Below are positions 41,777 through 54,100 of a stretch of DNA of 64,000 nt, one piece after another. The notes beneath the pieces were generated by a model, which saw nothing but the letters and a program-made list of their open reading frames with translations, did not search any database and was not told where the DNA came from. Numbering within the stretch: position 1 is the stretch's first letter; each line of letters begins with the position of its first letter. Origin of the DNA: Ceratotherium simum simum (Eukaryota; Chordata; Mammalia; Perissodactyla; Rhinocerotidae); contig NW_004454177.1 of the NCBI RefSeq assembly GCF_000283155.1, forward strand, positions 27,684,170 through 27,748,169. Reading direction: 5' to 3'. A program made the position numbers and the translations under genes.

Positions 41777-41977
41777 AAATCCAAAAAGTATATTCATAAA
41801 GACTGTCCTTTCTTAAAATAAATATATGTTAATATATCTACATAGAAAATGGTCTGAGAGAATATACTCTGATATAATTTGAGTATCATTTTTGGAGACA
41901 GGGGTTCTTTATGACCTCCTTTCGCCTGTCTTCATTTTCTCATTTTTGTAATGACCTTGCACTGCTTTGGAAATAAG

Positions 41978-42027
41978 AGGAAGGAAGGAAGGAAGGAAGG
42001 GGAAGGGAGGAGGGAGGGAGGAAGGAA
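41978..42027. repeat. (GGAA)n purine microsatellite
   Basis: GGAA units grading into GGGA/GGAG, about 50 bp of pure purine. Confidence 0.9.
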
Positions 42028-43110
42028 TAGCAGTACAAGAAATTAAAGAAACACTTTTAAAACAAATTTTTGAATTTTCTATTTTTAAGCCACTTGGTTC
42101 TGCTCAGCATGTTAGGCTGTTTTAATTGTTGTGCCTGTTTGTTTCAAGTTACAATTTATTGTTAGATATTTGGGTTATTCCAATTCTTCTTTATTAAAAA
42201 CAGTACAGAACAGCATAATTGGCTGAAAATTAATTAGAATTGAAAAAGCAAAAGAATAGAGACAAAAATGGAAGAACTTTGAGAAACAGGCCAAAAAGCT
42301 TCAAGATGAATATCTAGGTTGGAAAACTGCCCTGTCATGCGCCAAAACTATCAGTTATCCAAAACTGGTGACTGGAGATGATACTTTTTGCTCAAATCAC
42401 TACTGAATAGCATTGTTCTATTGACCAGCTTGCATTCACCCAGGATGTCTTGGCAGAATTGTGTTGGTTGAATCCTTTGCTTCTACAAAGAAAGGCAGGT
42501 AAAGATTTGAGAGGCAGTATCTGCAGGCCACATGGAGTGGCCCATGAAAAATGGAAATTGTTAATTACTGACAGTTTGGGCAAACAAGGGAGTGTCCCTT
42601 TAGTGGAAATTTCAGAGGAACTACGCAGCGACTTGGGGGCCTGATGCTATCCTCTGATAGGCTTGCTTACAAGGTGGGACCTTAGCTGGTATCACGGAAC
42701 TTACTTGAATTTTTGGAGGGTTCCAATCATATCAGTATCTTTTATGCTGAACACCTGTATTGCTTCTAGGAGTCTGAAATTTTGATACACTCCAAGGCAG
42801 AGGTTGCTGCCAAGACCAGCATCCAATAAAATGCTGGGCACTGAATACCCAATGAGCTTCCCTGCTTCGCAATATTTCATAGCCATGAGTACAACTGTAT
42901 GCTGGGTTCTGAGTCCCCCTAGGGAATCATTGAACCTGGGAGTGGTCTTGGGGACCCCTGAACCAGGCACGGAAAAAGAAAGTGACTTTCCACAGAGACA
43001 TGTTTCTAAGCTAAAAATTAGCCCTTTTATCTCAAAGAACCAGCAGAGAATGAAGATAGGCTTAAAAAGTTTTGTTTTTTCCCTTCCCCAACAGACCAAT
43101 GCTACTTCTT

Positions 43111-43302
43111 TTTTTCGTGTGTGAGGAAGATTGGCCCTGAGCTAACGTCTGTGCCCATCTTCCTCTATTTTGTATGTGGGATGCTGCCACAGCATGGCTT
43201 GATGAGTGGTGTGTAGATCCACACCCAGGATCCAAACCCACGAACCCTGGGCCACTGCAGCAGAGTGTGCATACTTAACCACTATGCCACCGGGTCTGCC
43301 CC
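43111..43302 (-). mobile_element. ERE SINE, internally shortened
   Basis: Lacks one of the two tail repeat units usual in EREs. Target duplication aatgctacttctt / aatgttacttctt at about 43098-43110 and 43305-43317. Confidence 0.85.
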
Positions 43303-43689
43303 CTAATGTTACTTCTTAATCGACATCTCCATGTTGCTCTACCATTTTTCAGGTGTGGACGGAGATTTAAACTAATTCTCTTTCTGCTAAGGATGTCCAC
43401 ATGAAAGACATGGAAATGAATATTTTCCTGGTACTCAATTCATGAACACATCACTGTGGTGTTGGGTTGAAAGGTAGGTGACTTCTAGCAGTTTCAACAC
43501 TTGCCTCTCAAAATCCTTCTCACTGCAGTTACTAAATTTACCAAAATGAGGAAGGATTTATGAAGTCAAGGGGATTTGGCTGGAGATATCATTGATTAAT
43601 TCTCCAATCTAAAACATTTAATGAGGGCCAGTATTGTACTGGGAACTGGGAAACAAAGATGGTGAAGACATAACTCTGCCTTTATGATC

Positions 43690-44420
43690 TAGTGGAGGAG
43701 CCAGTGGTGTGCTGGAGTTGACTCATACTGGCTTGCAAGAGCCGACCGCTAGACCCGGGAATTTTGTGAGCTGGTTCACATTTCCTTGGTAACTTTAAAT
43801 CAGGCATGATAGTGAAGCCAGGTACCTGAGGGTTACTGTAAATATTTGGTAAGGTTATCTTTTGACCTTGTTATGAAGAGAAGTTAATCTTATCAATTTG
43901 CTGTTTTCTTGTTTAACCTGAGGGGTCACTCAAGGGTCACAAGGATTTATGAGCTTCTTTTATAGAAGACAAAGAATGCCTTCAAAGAAGTTATGATCAC
44001 CAGATAACCAGCCCCCAGCCACTCTTCATGCCCAGAAGTCATATTGCCCAGGGGCTTATCTGGAGTGAAAGACACATGGATTACCCCTTTGTTTCTTCAA
44101 AACTCGTTCTGCCAAGCCCCTTAGCTCTACAAAACCCCCTGCTTTCTTTTCTTGTTAAGGCGGATTTGAGAGAACCTATCCTCCTGCCTTCTCATTTCGG
44201 CCAATTCAAATAAACCTTTCTCCATCTCCAAGCACCTATGTCTCAGTGATTGGCACATGAACTTGGGATACCAATAGGAGTATTTATACCACTGAAATTG
44301 GCAAAGGTAACAAATTGGTGCTTCTCCTCTTTTACTGGGTTGTTAAGAGTTTACTTGCATTCTACTGCGGGGCTGGACAAGTAACTAGAGGATTGCAGCA
44401 CACCAAACTTTACCAGCACA
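43690..44420 (+). mobile_element. Unnamed interspersed repeat hosting a solo LTR
   Basis: The flanks of the LTR at 43813-44273 ('agtggtgtgctggagttgac' before, 'ggagtatttataccactgaa' after) match an uninterrupted copy at about 62934-63130 ('agtggtgtgctggagccagc' ... 'gggagtatttacaccacagg'). I do not recognise the family. Confidence 0.5.
43813..44273 (+). mobile_element. Solo LTR of a class I endogenous retrovirus (copy 3 of 3)
   Basis: A 461-bp LTR starts TGAAGCC and ends ATACCA, with the perfect 4-bp duplication ATAG (43809-43812 and 44274-44277). A poly-A signal is visible in 'caaataaacctttctccatc'. It is closely similar to the 12798-13279 copy. Confidence 0.8.
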
Positions 44421-44766
44421 GTAAAGATTTTAAGTAAGGAGAAACTGAATGCCTAGCCAGGGGCCATTCTGTGGGGAGTGGCTCCAGGTCTCCAGAATCC
44501 TGGTCAGGGTGTGACAGGTGGAGTTCTGCTGCAGGCACAGGCAGGGCCAACTCTAGCTGAGCCCATGGGCCTGAGGAGGGGCCTTTTTGTGGCTGGTGCT
44601 CAGACAGGATTTTTCTCAGAGCAGGTCCTGGCCCTCCCTCACCTAGGCAAGGTGGAGGGTGCCCCTCCCCTTCTGGAGTCCTTTCTGGTCTCAAGCTAGC
44701 CTCTTGTGATGTTACTTCCTCTTCAAAAGATAATTTGTCCCTCCCTCCAACTTCTCCTGTATATAT

Positions 44767-44983
44767 ATATTTTTAAATAATTATTTATTTATTTATTCCC
44801 CCCCCCCCAAAACCCCAGTAGATAGTTGTATGTCATAGTTGCACATCCTTCTCGTTGCTGTATGTGGGATGTGGCTTCAGCACAGCCGGAGAAGCGGTGC
44901 GACGGTGCGTGCCTGGGATCCGAACCCGGGCCACCAGTAGCGGAGCACCCGCACTTAACCGTTAAGCCACGAGGCCGGCCCCA
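44767..44983 (-). mobile_element. ERE SINE, long-linker type
   Basis: A (TTTA)n and poly-C stretch, linker 'cagtagatagttgtatgtca', head ending 'ccacgaggccggcccca'. Target duplication tctcctgtatatat at 44753-44766 and 44984-44997. Confidence 0.9.
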
Positions 44984-45014
44984 TCTCCTGTATATATTTT
45001 GACTTTTATTCCAT

Positions 45015-45389
45015 ATGGACAATTTTCTAGAGCTCTGGAGGAAAACTCAAGTGCTAATTGTGCCCCAAACTTGGACTTTTTTTGAGGGAGAGGAGTACTG
45101 GAAAAGCTGCCTAGAAGATGTGGGGATGCTGTTAGGAGAGATTTCTGCAGCGGTGGGACTCAGTGACCAGGACCCTTATTTGTCCTGGTCTCCAGCGCTG
45201 TTTTCATTGTCATCAGGGAAGAATCCCACAGGGTATGTGCCCAGTAAGAAGCTGCATAAGATTCCAACACATGTGCACCAGAACCAATGGAAGTCCTTCT
45301 GGAGGCAAGAAGTCTCTGAAAAAAAATCCCATGCCCTACAGAATATGACTGCCCAAGTGCCATGTGAGCAACGAACTGAAGACAAATAA
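45015..45389 (+). CDS. Unrecognised 124-codon ORF with an overlapping poly-A signal
   Basis: The ORF starts at 45015, and its TAA (45387-45389) overlaps an AATAAA (45385-45390). I recognise no domain. The product would be soluble, rich in Ser, Lys and Trp, with no signal peptide or membrane segment. No upstream promoter is obvious, and an ERE ends 30 bp before the ATG. It lies just beyond the probable 3' end of FAT3, on the opposite strand. It could be a fragment of a processed gene copy, a repeat-derived frame or chance. The minus strand is also partly open here, which weakens the case for real coding. Confidence 0.2.
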   Translation: MDNFLELWRKTQVLIVPQTWTFFEGEEYWKSCLEDVGMLLGEISAAVGLSDQDPYLSWSPALFSLSSGKNPTGYVPSKKLHKIPTHVHQNQWKSFWRQEVSEKKSHALQNMTAQVPCEQRTEDK

Positions 45390-45930
45390 AAGGAAACACT
45401 TAAAAAAGAGTCAACACAATTTCTAGTTTCATTTTTTACTTTTTACTTGAAAACTTGTTTTAACCATCAAATTTTGGCAGTTACAAACCTGTACACTGTT
45501 GGTTGTTTTTTTTTTTTTTTTGGCTGTCTTTTTTTGTTTTTTGTTTTTGTTTTTCTTGCATTTTTTAGAAAAAGAACACAAGACTGAATACTGCCAACAG
45601 CAATATATGCAGAAACAATCCATTTCTATAAGGGACAAGATCCACTTTAAGTGTTAGCTTTCCCCTTTGCATAAGGTTTGGTGTGTGATGCGTGTGCAAG
45701 TTTAGGTGGGTGCACATGTGTGTGAAGAAATGATATACTTCATTCAGAATCTGAAATGGCATAAGAATCAGGTACTTAGTAACTGGGCAAAGCACGCTTG
45801 TTTTAAAAAAAGTCAATAAAAACATTTTCTTGAAAACAGAGAAAGTTAAACGAAAACAGTAGAACCAAAGAAAGGTTACAGTACATCTTGAAATGATTAA
45901 AAAACATCATTTTCAAATCTAAAATCCTTT

Positions 45931-45950
45931 GTGTGTGTGTATGTGTGTGT
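45931..45950. repeat. (GT)n microsatellite in the probable FAT3 3' UTR
   Basis: Ten GT-type units with one interruption. Confidence 0.8.
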
Positions 45951-47884
45951 AGTTACCTCAAAAGTTTTTAGACCAACAGCATGGATGACTTAGAATTATA
46001 TTTGACCCCCCCAAATTAAAGCATCCTGATAGGCATCAAATACAGTATCTACAAAAGCCTGGAAAATTGAAACCATTATATACAATTTTATAAACATTTT
46101 AAACACCAAAACATACATCTTTTACAAACCAGCCTGTTTGCAACAGGCAAATTTACAAGACAATCTCTCTGATACAGTGCTTAAAAATAACTGCTTCCAT
46201 TTCTGAACACATTTGTCACTTTCCGAAACGCAGTAGTATGGGCTCATAAAATTGTTAAATAGTAGCAATTCAGGTATTTGTTTGCTGGAAGGGTACTACA
46301 GTACATAGTAATGGGTCCAAACACGCTCCAAATGACTATACGATTCTCTAGTGCACCCTAAACACTGGAATAGACTAATTATGGCCTTTGTGTAATATTA
46401 CATACTTGTAATTATTGCTTTTCATTATTACCAAGGAAAGAAAATCTTATTCTTTTCCTATCTCTTAGCCAGCTGGCTAAATATTAACTGATGCCAAACC
46501 CACAAATGGTGACTTTAAACCCTAGAATTATACAACCAGAAGCTTAAAGACATTGTGGATTTGCACCAGAATAATGTGCAGTTGAACGTTGCAGGACAAA
46601 AACCAGCAAAAACACAGAACCGCCTTCTCACAGACCACACAAAATGATGACGCTGAAGAAATGCCTCTTCAAATCTCCATTTCCCATGGTTCGAAATTAA
46701 AAACATAAAACATAAAATCCTAACCACTTTATCAATATCTGTGCACTGGGAGTGCAGCAGATTGAAGAGAGCAGACAACTGTCTGGGTAACTCATGCAAA
46801 ATGAACACTAGATCTTCCTGAATTACTTTACATGAAAGTATTTTCTGGGTATTAAATGTTTTATTTTGATAATCTCTTTTCTCAGTTCCCCTGACTTTGG
46901 TTATATAGACACAGCATTAGTGGGGGCAGTGGGTGAGGTGGGGGTGGGAAGTAAGTAGGAGTTGGCTGATGATATATATCTCTTACTTGCTTTTTTCCAG
47001 GCTGTGCTAGTGATTCCTAGGGGAAATTCCAGGTAAGTTCCAGGAATATATCATCAATTCCCTTTCCAGGCCTTCACTCTGATTCTCTGATAGGGCAAAC
47101 CTCAAAATGCATAGACTTGACCTATTCACATTACTAACTTCTCCAATGGCATTTCATGAATGGGCAGGACATGAGTACATGGAAAGCTCGCATGGAATGG
47201 AACTCAGCAGCAAAATACTTGTAGACGAAAGCAAATAAATTAAACACCTACTTTATTCATCTTTTACAGCCCCATATCTTCTGCTTCCTATACGACAAAG
47301 ATCAACAGTCCAGCCACTCTCAACCTAACCAGAATGTGTGCAATACAAGTAAAGTGCCTACAACAGGCTATGGAAAATGGCTTCCAGGAGGTGGCACATA
47401 TGTGTTAGAAAAAAGGGAAAGACATTAATTGGCTTAAATATTTTCCACGTGGTTCATCATGGTGGCGGGGGTAGGAAGAAATACCAGGACTGGTGGAGGA
47501 AAAAAAAAAAGAGAAACAAAATGCACCCAGTAGGTAAAATTATAATCAAAGTTTCACTATAATTGATGACTGGTCTGAGTTCCATTCTGTAATTACCATT
47601 CCATCCTCATTGTAGAAATCACTCATTTGGCAAAAGCAGCATTTTTGATAAATGTCCAAAGAAATGTGTGACTTCTGTAACTGTGCCCTTCCTAGGGGGT
47701 AGGCTGCAAGGAAACATGAGATCATGAGGCTTCCAGAGAAACAATCTCCTTGAGTTCTCTTTTCTAGCACAGTCCAAAGCAGGAATGGTGGGAAGTCAGA
47801 AAATCCAGCAGAAGTTGGCAGATACTATGCCCCAGGAAGTACAGTGGTGAACAACGGTATACAGAAAGTACATTGGCCAAATGG

Positions 47885-48030
47885 ATGGGTTCTAGTCCGT
47901 GTTCAGCTACTTATCTTCCTGTGTGAGCTTGGGCTAGAGCCTTCCCCTCTCTGGGCATGTTTCCTCTTTTATAAAATCAAAGGATTGGACAAGCCGATCT
48001 TAAAGACCCTTCCACCTCTTTGAATTGGCA
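47885..48030 (+). mobile_element. MIR-like relic in the probable FAT3 3' UTR
   Basis: 'gtgtgagcttgggctagagc' and 'tctgggcatgtttcctcttt' resemble a plus-strand MIR core. If confirmed, it is exapted into the 3' UTR. Confidence 0.4.
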
Positions 48031-50518
48031 GTCATCCCACCTAGTTCCACCTTGGCCTGACTGAAAACTCTTTTGTAATCTACAGGGAAACCTAATTTTC
48101 CAAAAAGAGAAAAAATATCATGTGTTTAAAGGTAATGAATCAAAACATAACACAAGCTTGTGTGGTATACATTTAGCCGCAGAACTATTCTGCAGGAAAT
48201 CAGGGGAAGTTATCTTAAAGAAAGAGGTATTTTACATAGGTCAGAGAAAAGGGTGGGCACAATCTTCTTGGGTGACTTACAACCACATTAGGATCTATTT
48301 ATTCCTTCATTACTGTGTCAGTCAGGCATTCTCCCTGGAGGAGATGCTGTGTAAGCAGTAGTGAGTCATTGGCATTAATCTCATTCTAACATTTCCTGGG
48401 GGCAAGAAATGAATTGTTGGTTTTACTTTGATGGTTTTTATGTCATTGCGTTACTGAAAGTGGAGCAGGGATTCCATTCTAGACCATTAGTTCGTCATTT
48501 TCTCCGTGATTCTTGCAAATGTGCTTCTTACATAAGAAAAATACCAAAGACTTTATTCTCAAAAGCAGCCTTAGTGAAATTCATTTATTTCAAGACCACA
48601 GTGCAGATAATGCTTCTATGAGTAGGTCTGACCAAGAGACAGGAAGAGGAGAAAAACTGAAAAATCTGTGAAGTGTAGATGTGTACTTAGGAAGCTTGAG
48701 AATGAAAAGGAATTTTTTTACAACGAACTTCAGAAACACTGACTGCTATAAAGAAGTGAATTAAATACAATTGAAATAACTAAAAATATGTCTAAGTGGA
48801 TGATACACAGACTCAGGACAGTACAATTTACACACCAATGCCATATGTTATCAGAAACTGTGGACACAGAAATTTGCTTATTAAGCAGATAGTGCAAATA
48901 TGCATTTATTTACCATGGCCACTGTGCATCTGGCCATAATCCGATTGAAGCAAAAGAGGAAAGTCACTCAATTTGTCAACTTTAAGCTTTGAGTATTGGG
49001 TTACTGTATTTCCAGTGGAATGATTCTCCTGTCAATTTTGGAAACTCATGGCCAAAGTCCATACATCAAATGGATGGAGAACCCCAGGGTGTAATTAAAC
49101 CTTACACATTTTTCAAATAAGAATTTAGTTCTGGAAAATTATAACAAAATACTGTTGTTTAAAAAGCAGTTTTGCTTTAAGTTAACATAAATGGCAGTAC
49201 CAAAATAAAGTTAACTGAACCGGAGTACAATATGGCATTTGGTGTTTCTCTAACATCATAGAGATCAGAGAAATTGGAAGGTCTGCCTCATGGCAGGATT
49301 TTCAACTCAGTCCACACCCTAGAACCTTCACATCAGCTTTCCTCAAGAGCAGCCTTATTGAGTGCAAGTACATATTTGTACATAGGCCCAGACACATAAC
49401 TATTATAACTTATACACAAGAACTAATCTACTTTCTTCTTCTTTTTAACGTAATTGCATTTATAATGAATGATGCTACCAATTTAGAATAACACTCCAAT
49501 TTGATCTGCATTATCAAGAATTGTGATTATCTGGCTGAAAACATTGGAAGTATGATATTTTCTTTGTTTTTCTGAATTTGTGAATTCTGCTTAAACCTCT
49601 AAATATCTCTCATTCTAGAGAACAATTACCAAAATGCTACTTTTTTTTTTCTTTTTATTTCCTGATTCTCAGAACAAAGGCCAATTTCTGCAGCAATGTT
49701 AAAATGGTAGTTACAGCCAAGAATATTTACGGCAAAACACAAAAACAGATAATCACATTCTTTATAATGTTTGAACTATGTTAACCTCCCCACCCACAAA
49801 ATGGAACCCAAATATCCTCATGTTCCTCTTCATTAATACCTTTCTCAGAGATCATAAAACCCAACTATATGATATTGGATACTTAACACAAACAAAAAAA
49901 AATAACTAAGCATACTAAACATGTTACTCAAACCTAATTTATAGCTGAAAATTGGGCAGCTTATTAAAAAAAATAGAGTTGATTTTAAAGGCTTCAGCCC
50001 ATTCTCTTGTTTGTTTAATAATATTCGTTTCTCTTTCCTTCTGCTTACGAGACTAACTTTTCCAACAATCATAACTACTATTTTCATTTCCCCCCCATTG
50101 GCTCAAAAGCACATGCAACAATGCCTCTTTGCTTGTTGCCAGTTATTAATACTGCAAGGACCGATGCTGTAACACTTTCCAGGGCACACTGCTGCACAAA
50201 GCCATACAAGATCGACTGTATAACCTAGTGGCTGTAATTTTTGCCCCCCTGAAAAACTTGGTGTGCATTCTTGATCATGAACGCAGCAACCTACTGCAAG
50301 GGTTATCAGTCACTTCTCAGAAACAATTTCTGTGCCTTTCCTTTGCATCCAACTGGAGTCGAGCTTGCTCGTGACAGTATGCTTTGTTTAGAAGTTTCTA
50401 GGGGAAAATACCGCATTTCCTTCTTGCTCAAGACACTCCTCTCCATGGAGACACAAGCCCAGCCAGTCTCATTCCACATTTCTGTAACAAACAGTGCAAA
50501 GCACTCGAGGTGTGTCCT

Positions 50519-51198
50519 CTACACTTGGGTCTGGTGCTGAGTCTCGATAAAGGGAATGTGAAGGTTGGCAAGGCTGAGCTCTCCCACACTCTCATAGTCA
50601 CTCATGGCTACTTCGGAATCGTCAAAGCCGCAGTTAGCTGACACATCCGAGGACGAGGTGCCTCTGGAATTGTGCAAGGATAGAGACACATTGTCTGCTG
50701 GGCCTGCTGTCTCTGTGCCCTGGTTCATGCTCACAGCAAAAGTACTAAATTCACAGCTGGCAGGCGGGCCCACCAAATCCGTTTCATTGGGGAATGGGTG
50801 AGGAGGAAGGTACTGGCTGGGATGGAACTGGGGCCTTCTCCTGCAGTCTGGGCTCAGCGTGCTGGCCAGTGAGACAGGCTGGGAGGGTGGCAGGGCCTCG
50901 TATTGGTCCGGGAAGTCCTCTGGAAGAGGAGGGGGCAGCTGGTCCTGACTCAAGAACTCCTCTTCGTGAGGGGGTGGGTACTCGCTGTCGATGTCATAGC
51001 CGCCCAGGTAGTAATCGCTCTCCAACTCCCGTGTGCTGCCCTGGTGTGCAGACCCTCCATCCTGGTTCTCATAGTTGGGCACTTCCTCTATGTCCGACAA
51101 GCGGGCCCCTGGCATCCAGTCAGAGGTGTCCCAGTGATAGGCTGTGGAAGAAAAGTGGTGATAGTTAATTTCCTCCAGACTAGAGTTGGGGCGGGGCT
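50519..51198 (-). CDS. FAT3: FAT3 last coding exon with two tandem acceptors
   Basis: The stop TAG is at 50521-50519. The nearer acceptor ('cttttcttccacag', exon from 51141) gives [11 protein letters not shown] right after GDDN. The farther acceptor ('ctgctcctttcag', exon from 51198) adds 57 nt in frame, encoding [19 protein letters not shown]. The common part has an acidic proline-rich region ([21 protein letters not shown]), YLPPHPFP, and FSTFAV, which fits the WAVE-complex receptor pattern. Near the end are SDVSANC and AMSDYES, then the PDZ-binding terminus QHQTQV. Confidence 0.92.
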
Positions 51199-54100
51199 CT
51201 GAAAGGAGCAGACAAGGGACGTGACATGCAATTAACATCCAAGAGACCCTAGGAAGCCAGGGTCATGTGCATGCTCCTTACAAGGGTCTATCAGGGGCCA
51301 GCCATGCTCTGGCTCTGGGAGAACACGGCCACGGCAACTCTGACATGAGATGGCGCCTGGTTGCTGCAGAGCCTCCACTCAGCCATGCCGTAAGCGATGG
51401 CCAGCGAGGGCATGCTGAGGAAACAGAGTTCTAGGAGCTCTCCCCGCCATTCCTTCTTCCTATGCACACACTAAGTGCAAAGCCAGGCTGGCAACATGCT
51501 TGCAGAGAGAGAGATGCATCAGCTATACTGTGGACCACAGAAGGCAGGGAGATGTGCACACAAATGGATGAATCACAGGCGCAGGGGAGAGGCTGGGGGA
51601 GGGATGCTGGTAGGACGCTCATCTCCAATACCGAGCACACAAGACACCTGGAACATGCAAAATTCAGATCAAAGAAACTCAGACAGGATGGAGGGAGAGG
51701 GACAGGGTAAGAACGAACTCAGCAACTCAAAACGCATGAGTAAAATGTGATGCTGGGGTCGTGGCACAGTCACCTCGGTTGTAGTTTTGTCCTTGATCCA
51801 TGACAGACACTGTTTAAATACAAAGTGAGAAGTAAAACTGACAATCCAAGCCTCGTGAAGAGGGCAAAACAGAACATTCTAGATGACTTAGAAGACATGC
51901 TCCTATTTCTCTCCATTGGTATTTAGGAAATAGAAAGATAAATCCCAGCTATGCTAGGACCTAATTGTATTAAGTCACTAACAAGTTACTTGATTGAAAT
52001 CAATCCCCCTAATACTGTAGCTTTAAATGATTTCTTAAATATTCCCAGCTCATAGCAGGTGCTCAATAAACACATGTTGAATGGAAGAATGAATTTAATA
52101 TTAAGCTGGATTCCATATAATTGGGTACTCTTCTCTCGGAAGGGATTTTATAAAAAGAGTACCCAAAATATTTAAAAAATTATAAACTAGATGCTTTTTT
52201 GCCAAATTGTAAAATTGACTCCAATCCCTAGAGAAACATCCAGCGTCTTGTTGGAAACCATCTATTTACGGCCCACTCCGTTGCCAGCCAATGAAAACCA
52301 CCCCTAGTTTAAAGTAACAAGGAAGGAATATTTCTGAAAGGATAACTCGTGCACAAAGAAATGCTATGGAAGAAAAAATTAAATACCTTCATTCTCTATA
52401 GTGTCAACTACATTGTTGACAAGTTGAATGACAGTCACTATGGACGCTTGTGGCCAGGAAAAGAAGACAGGAGGGAGGGAAGGACAGCTTCAGGTTAGTT
52501 GTGTATTTTAAACATACATTAACTTCTCTTAACAACAACAGCAAAAACAGAGGCGCAGCACGGAAACTCCCACTGTCTGTCCATTAGGTAGTGCTCGAGT
52601 GCACACTTTTGTCTGGGGGTCCCGGGATTCTTGGAACGGAAGGGAAATGGCAGCAAACCCGGGGGGGCCAGTCCTCCTGAAAGGCCTGATCGGCAGGGAT
52701 TGCCGGGTCATAAATTCATACCTCATGGCCCGGTGAAATCAATCTAGGAAGGCAGTGGCTCATCAAGCTCATGCTAATTTCTCATTAGTGACTCTCAAAG
52801 GCTCTCAGAGGAAGACCTCACTACTCCCGGGGATAATTATTGGTCAGGCATGCTGCTCCAAACCAAATGCCAGTAATGGAGGATAACCTCTGCAGGACTG
52901 ATGGCTTCACACTCACAAGATGCCACCTATAGCCTGGAATGACCGGAGGCCCAGCTCCCACCTGTGAAGTGTAGACAGAATTCAGCATTTGGCCTCTCGA
53001 ATAGGTAGAATCTGGGAAGGAAATCTCTGTACTCTGTCCGTGTTGCTTTAGCACCTGATACCAGCAGCTTGTGGAGAGGTGATCAAACTTAAACTAATTT
53101 ATTGAAAATTCCTAACACTGCCTGCTTTAGTTGGGACCAACCCAGGATGTTAAACATGAAAGACCAAGTGTGTGACCAGTCAACCAGCAGCTGGAGCTGC
53201 TGCCTGGAGTGTGGAAACTATATGTTCTCGGGTGCTTCTATATCAAATGCAAACCAGTGACAGCTTTTCTTCTGGCTGGGGATGAGGAAAGGAATAAGCA
53301 CCAAGGCAAACTGAGCTGGAGGCATGCCCTTGGGCTTCTGAGGAAGGTCAGAAGAAATCCACTGTGATATGGTTTGTTACCCCAGCAGTCAGATACACTG
53401 AGGCTTCTGCACCTCTCAGGAGTGCCAGGTATTAGGGAAGGAGGCGGAAGAGATTTGGGGGTGGCGATGCTGAAAGTGGACTATTTTATTTCCATGGTTG
53501 CCTCTATGGCCTCAGGGCTCACCTGTTCCTGTATTTACCTGGGAGGCAAAGACTACATCATTTTCATTTTGTACTTCTGGGTACAAAACGTCCAGTATAG
53601 GGGTCAGAACACAGGAGAAACTCAGTAAGGGTTCATGGGTTGAATGATTCCATAAATTAATAATACAATTTTTGCAAATTGCTGATAAATGGCAAAAAAA
53701 AAAAAATGACATACAGACTAAGGTCTCTGTGGATGATTATTTGAAATTATTCTTGGTTCACTACCATATGGTAAGCTTTCACTGTTTTATGACCATTTCT
53801 GCTTCCCTCCCTGGTCCCGGGGAAACCAACCATCCTCCAAAGCTCTTCCCTCAGCTCAGAAAACCTAGTCCGCCATTAGCACCCTCTCCATAAACATAAG
53901 TTCTCAAAAGGAAGAGGTAGCAGCTTTGGAGTGTCAACAAGGTTCATGAACCACATGGAATTGTGTGCAACATTTTGGGTATATGTGCATTTTTCTAAGG
54001 AGCTGATCCATAGTACTTAATAGATTCTCCAAAGGCCCATGACCCCAAATGACTATAACGGGGATTCAAATGAATGAAGATGCCACTTCTATGGGAAGAA

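Larger units (their letters stand above)
27660..45010. other. Intergenic DNA between the EEF1A-like gene and FAT3
   Basis: No supported gene. EREs are dense from 34.8 kb onward. In 29.1-33.9 kb, 40.4-40.85 kb, 42.05-43.1 kb and 44.3-44.75 kb I see only unassigned or unique-looking sequence. Short frames at 29655-30022, 31223-31652 and 42701-43124 show no domain. Confidence 0.65.
45425..50518 (-). other. FAT3: Probable 3' UTR of FAT3
   Basis: About 5.1 kb of AT-rich sequence follows the FAT3 stop codon and contains no recognised ERE, LTR or LINE. That contrasts with the dense repeats to the left of 45 kb and is the usual look of a conserved long 3' UTR. A possible end is marked on the minus strand by two AGTAAA variants (45435-45440 and 45442-45447) followed by GT-rich sequence near 45425. 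The exact end is inferred. Small ORFs here (for example 46515-46808, 48122-48361) are not convincing. Confidence 0.5.
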
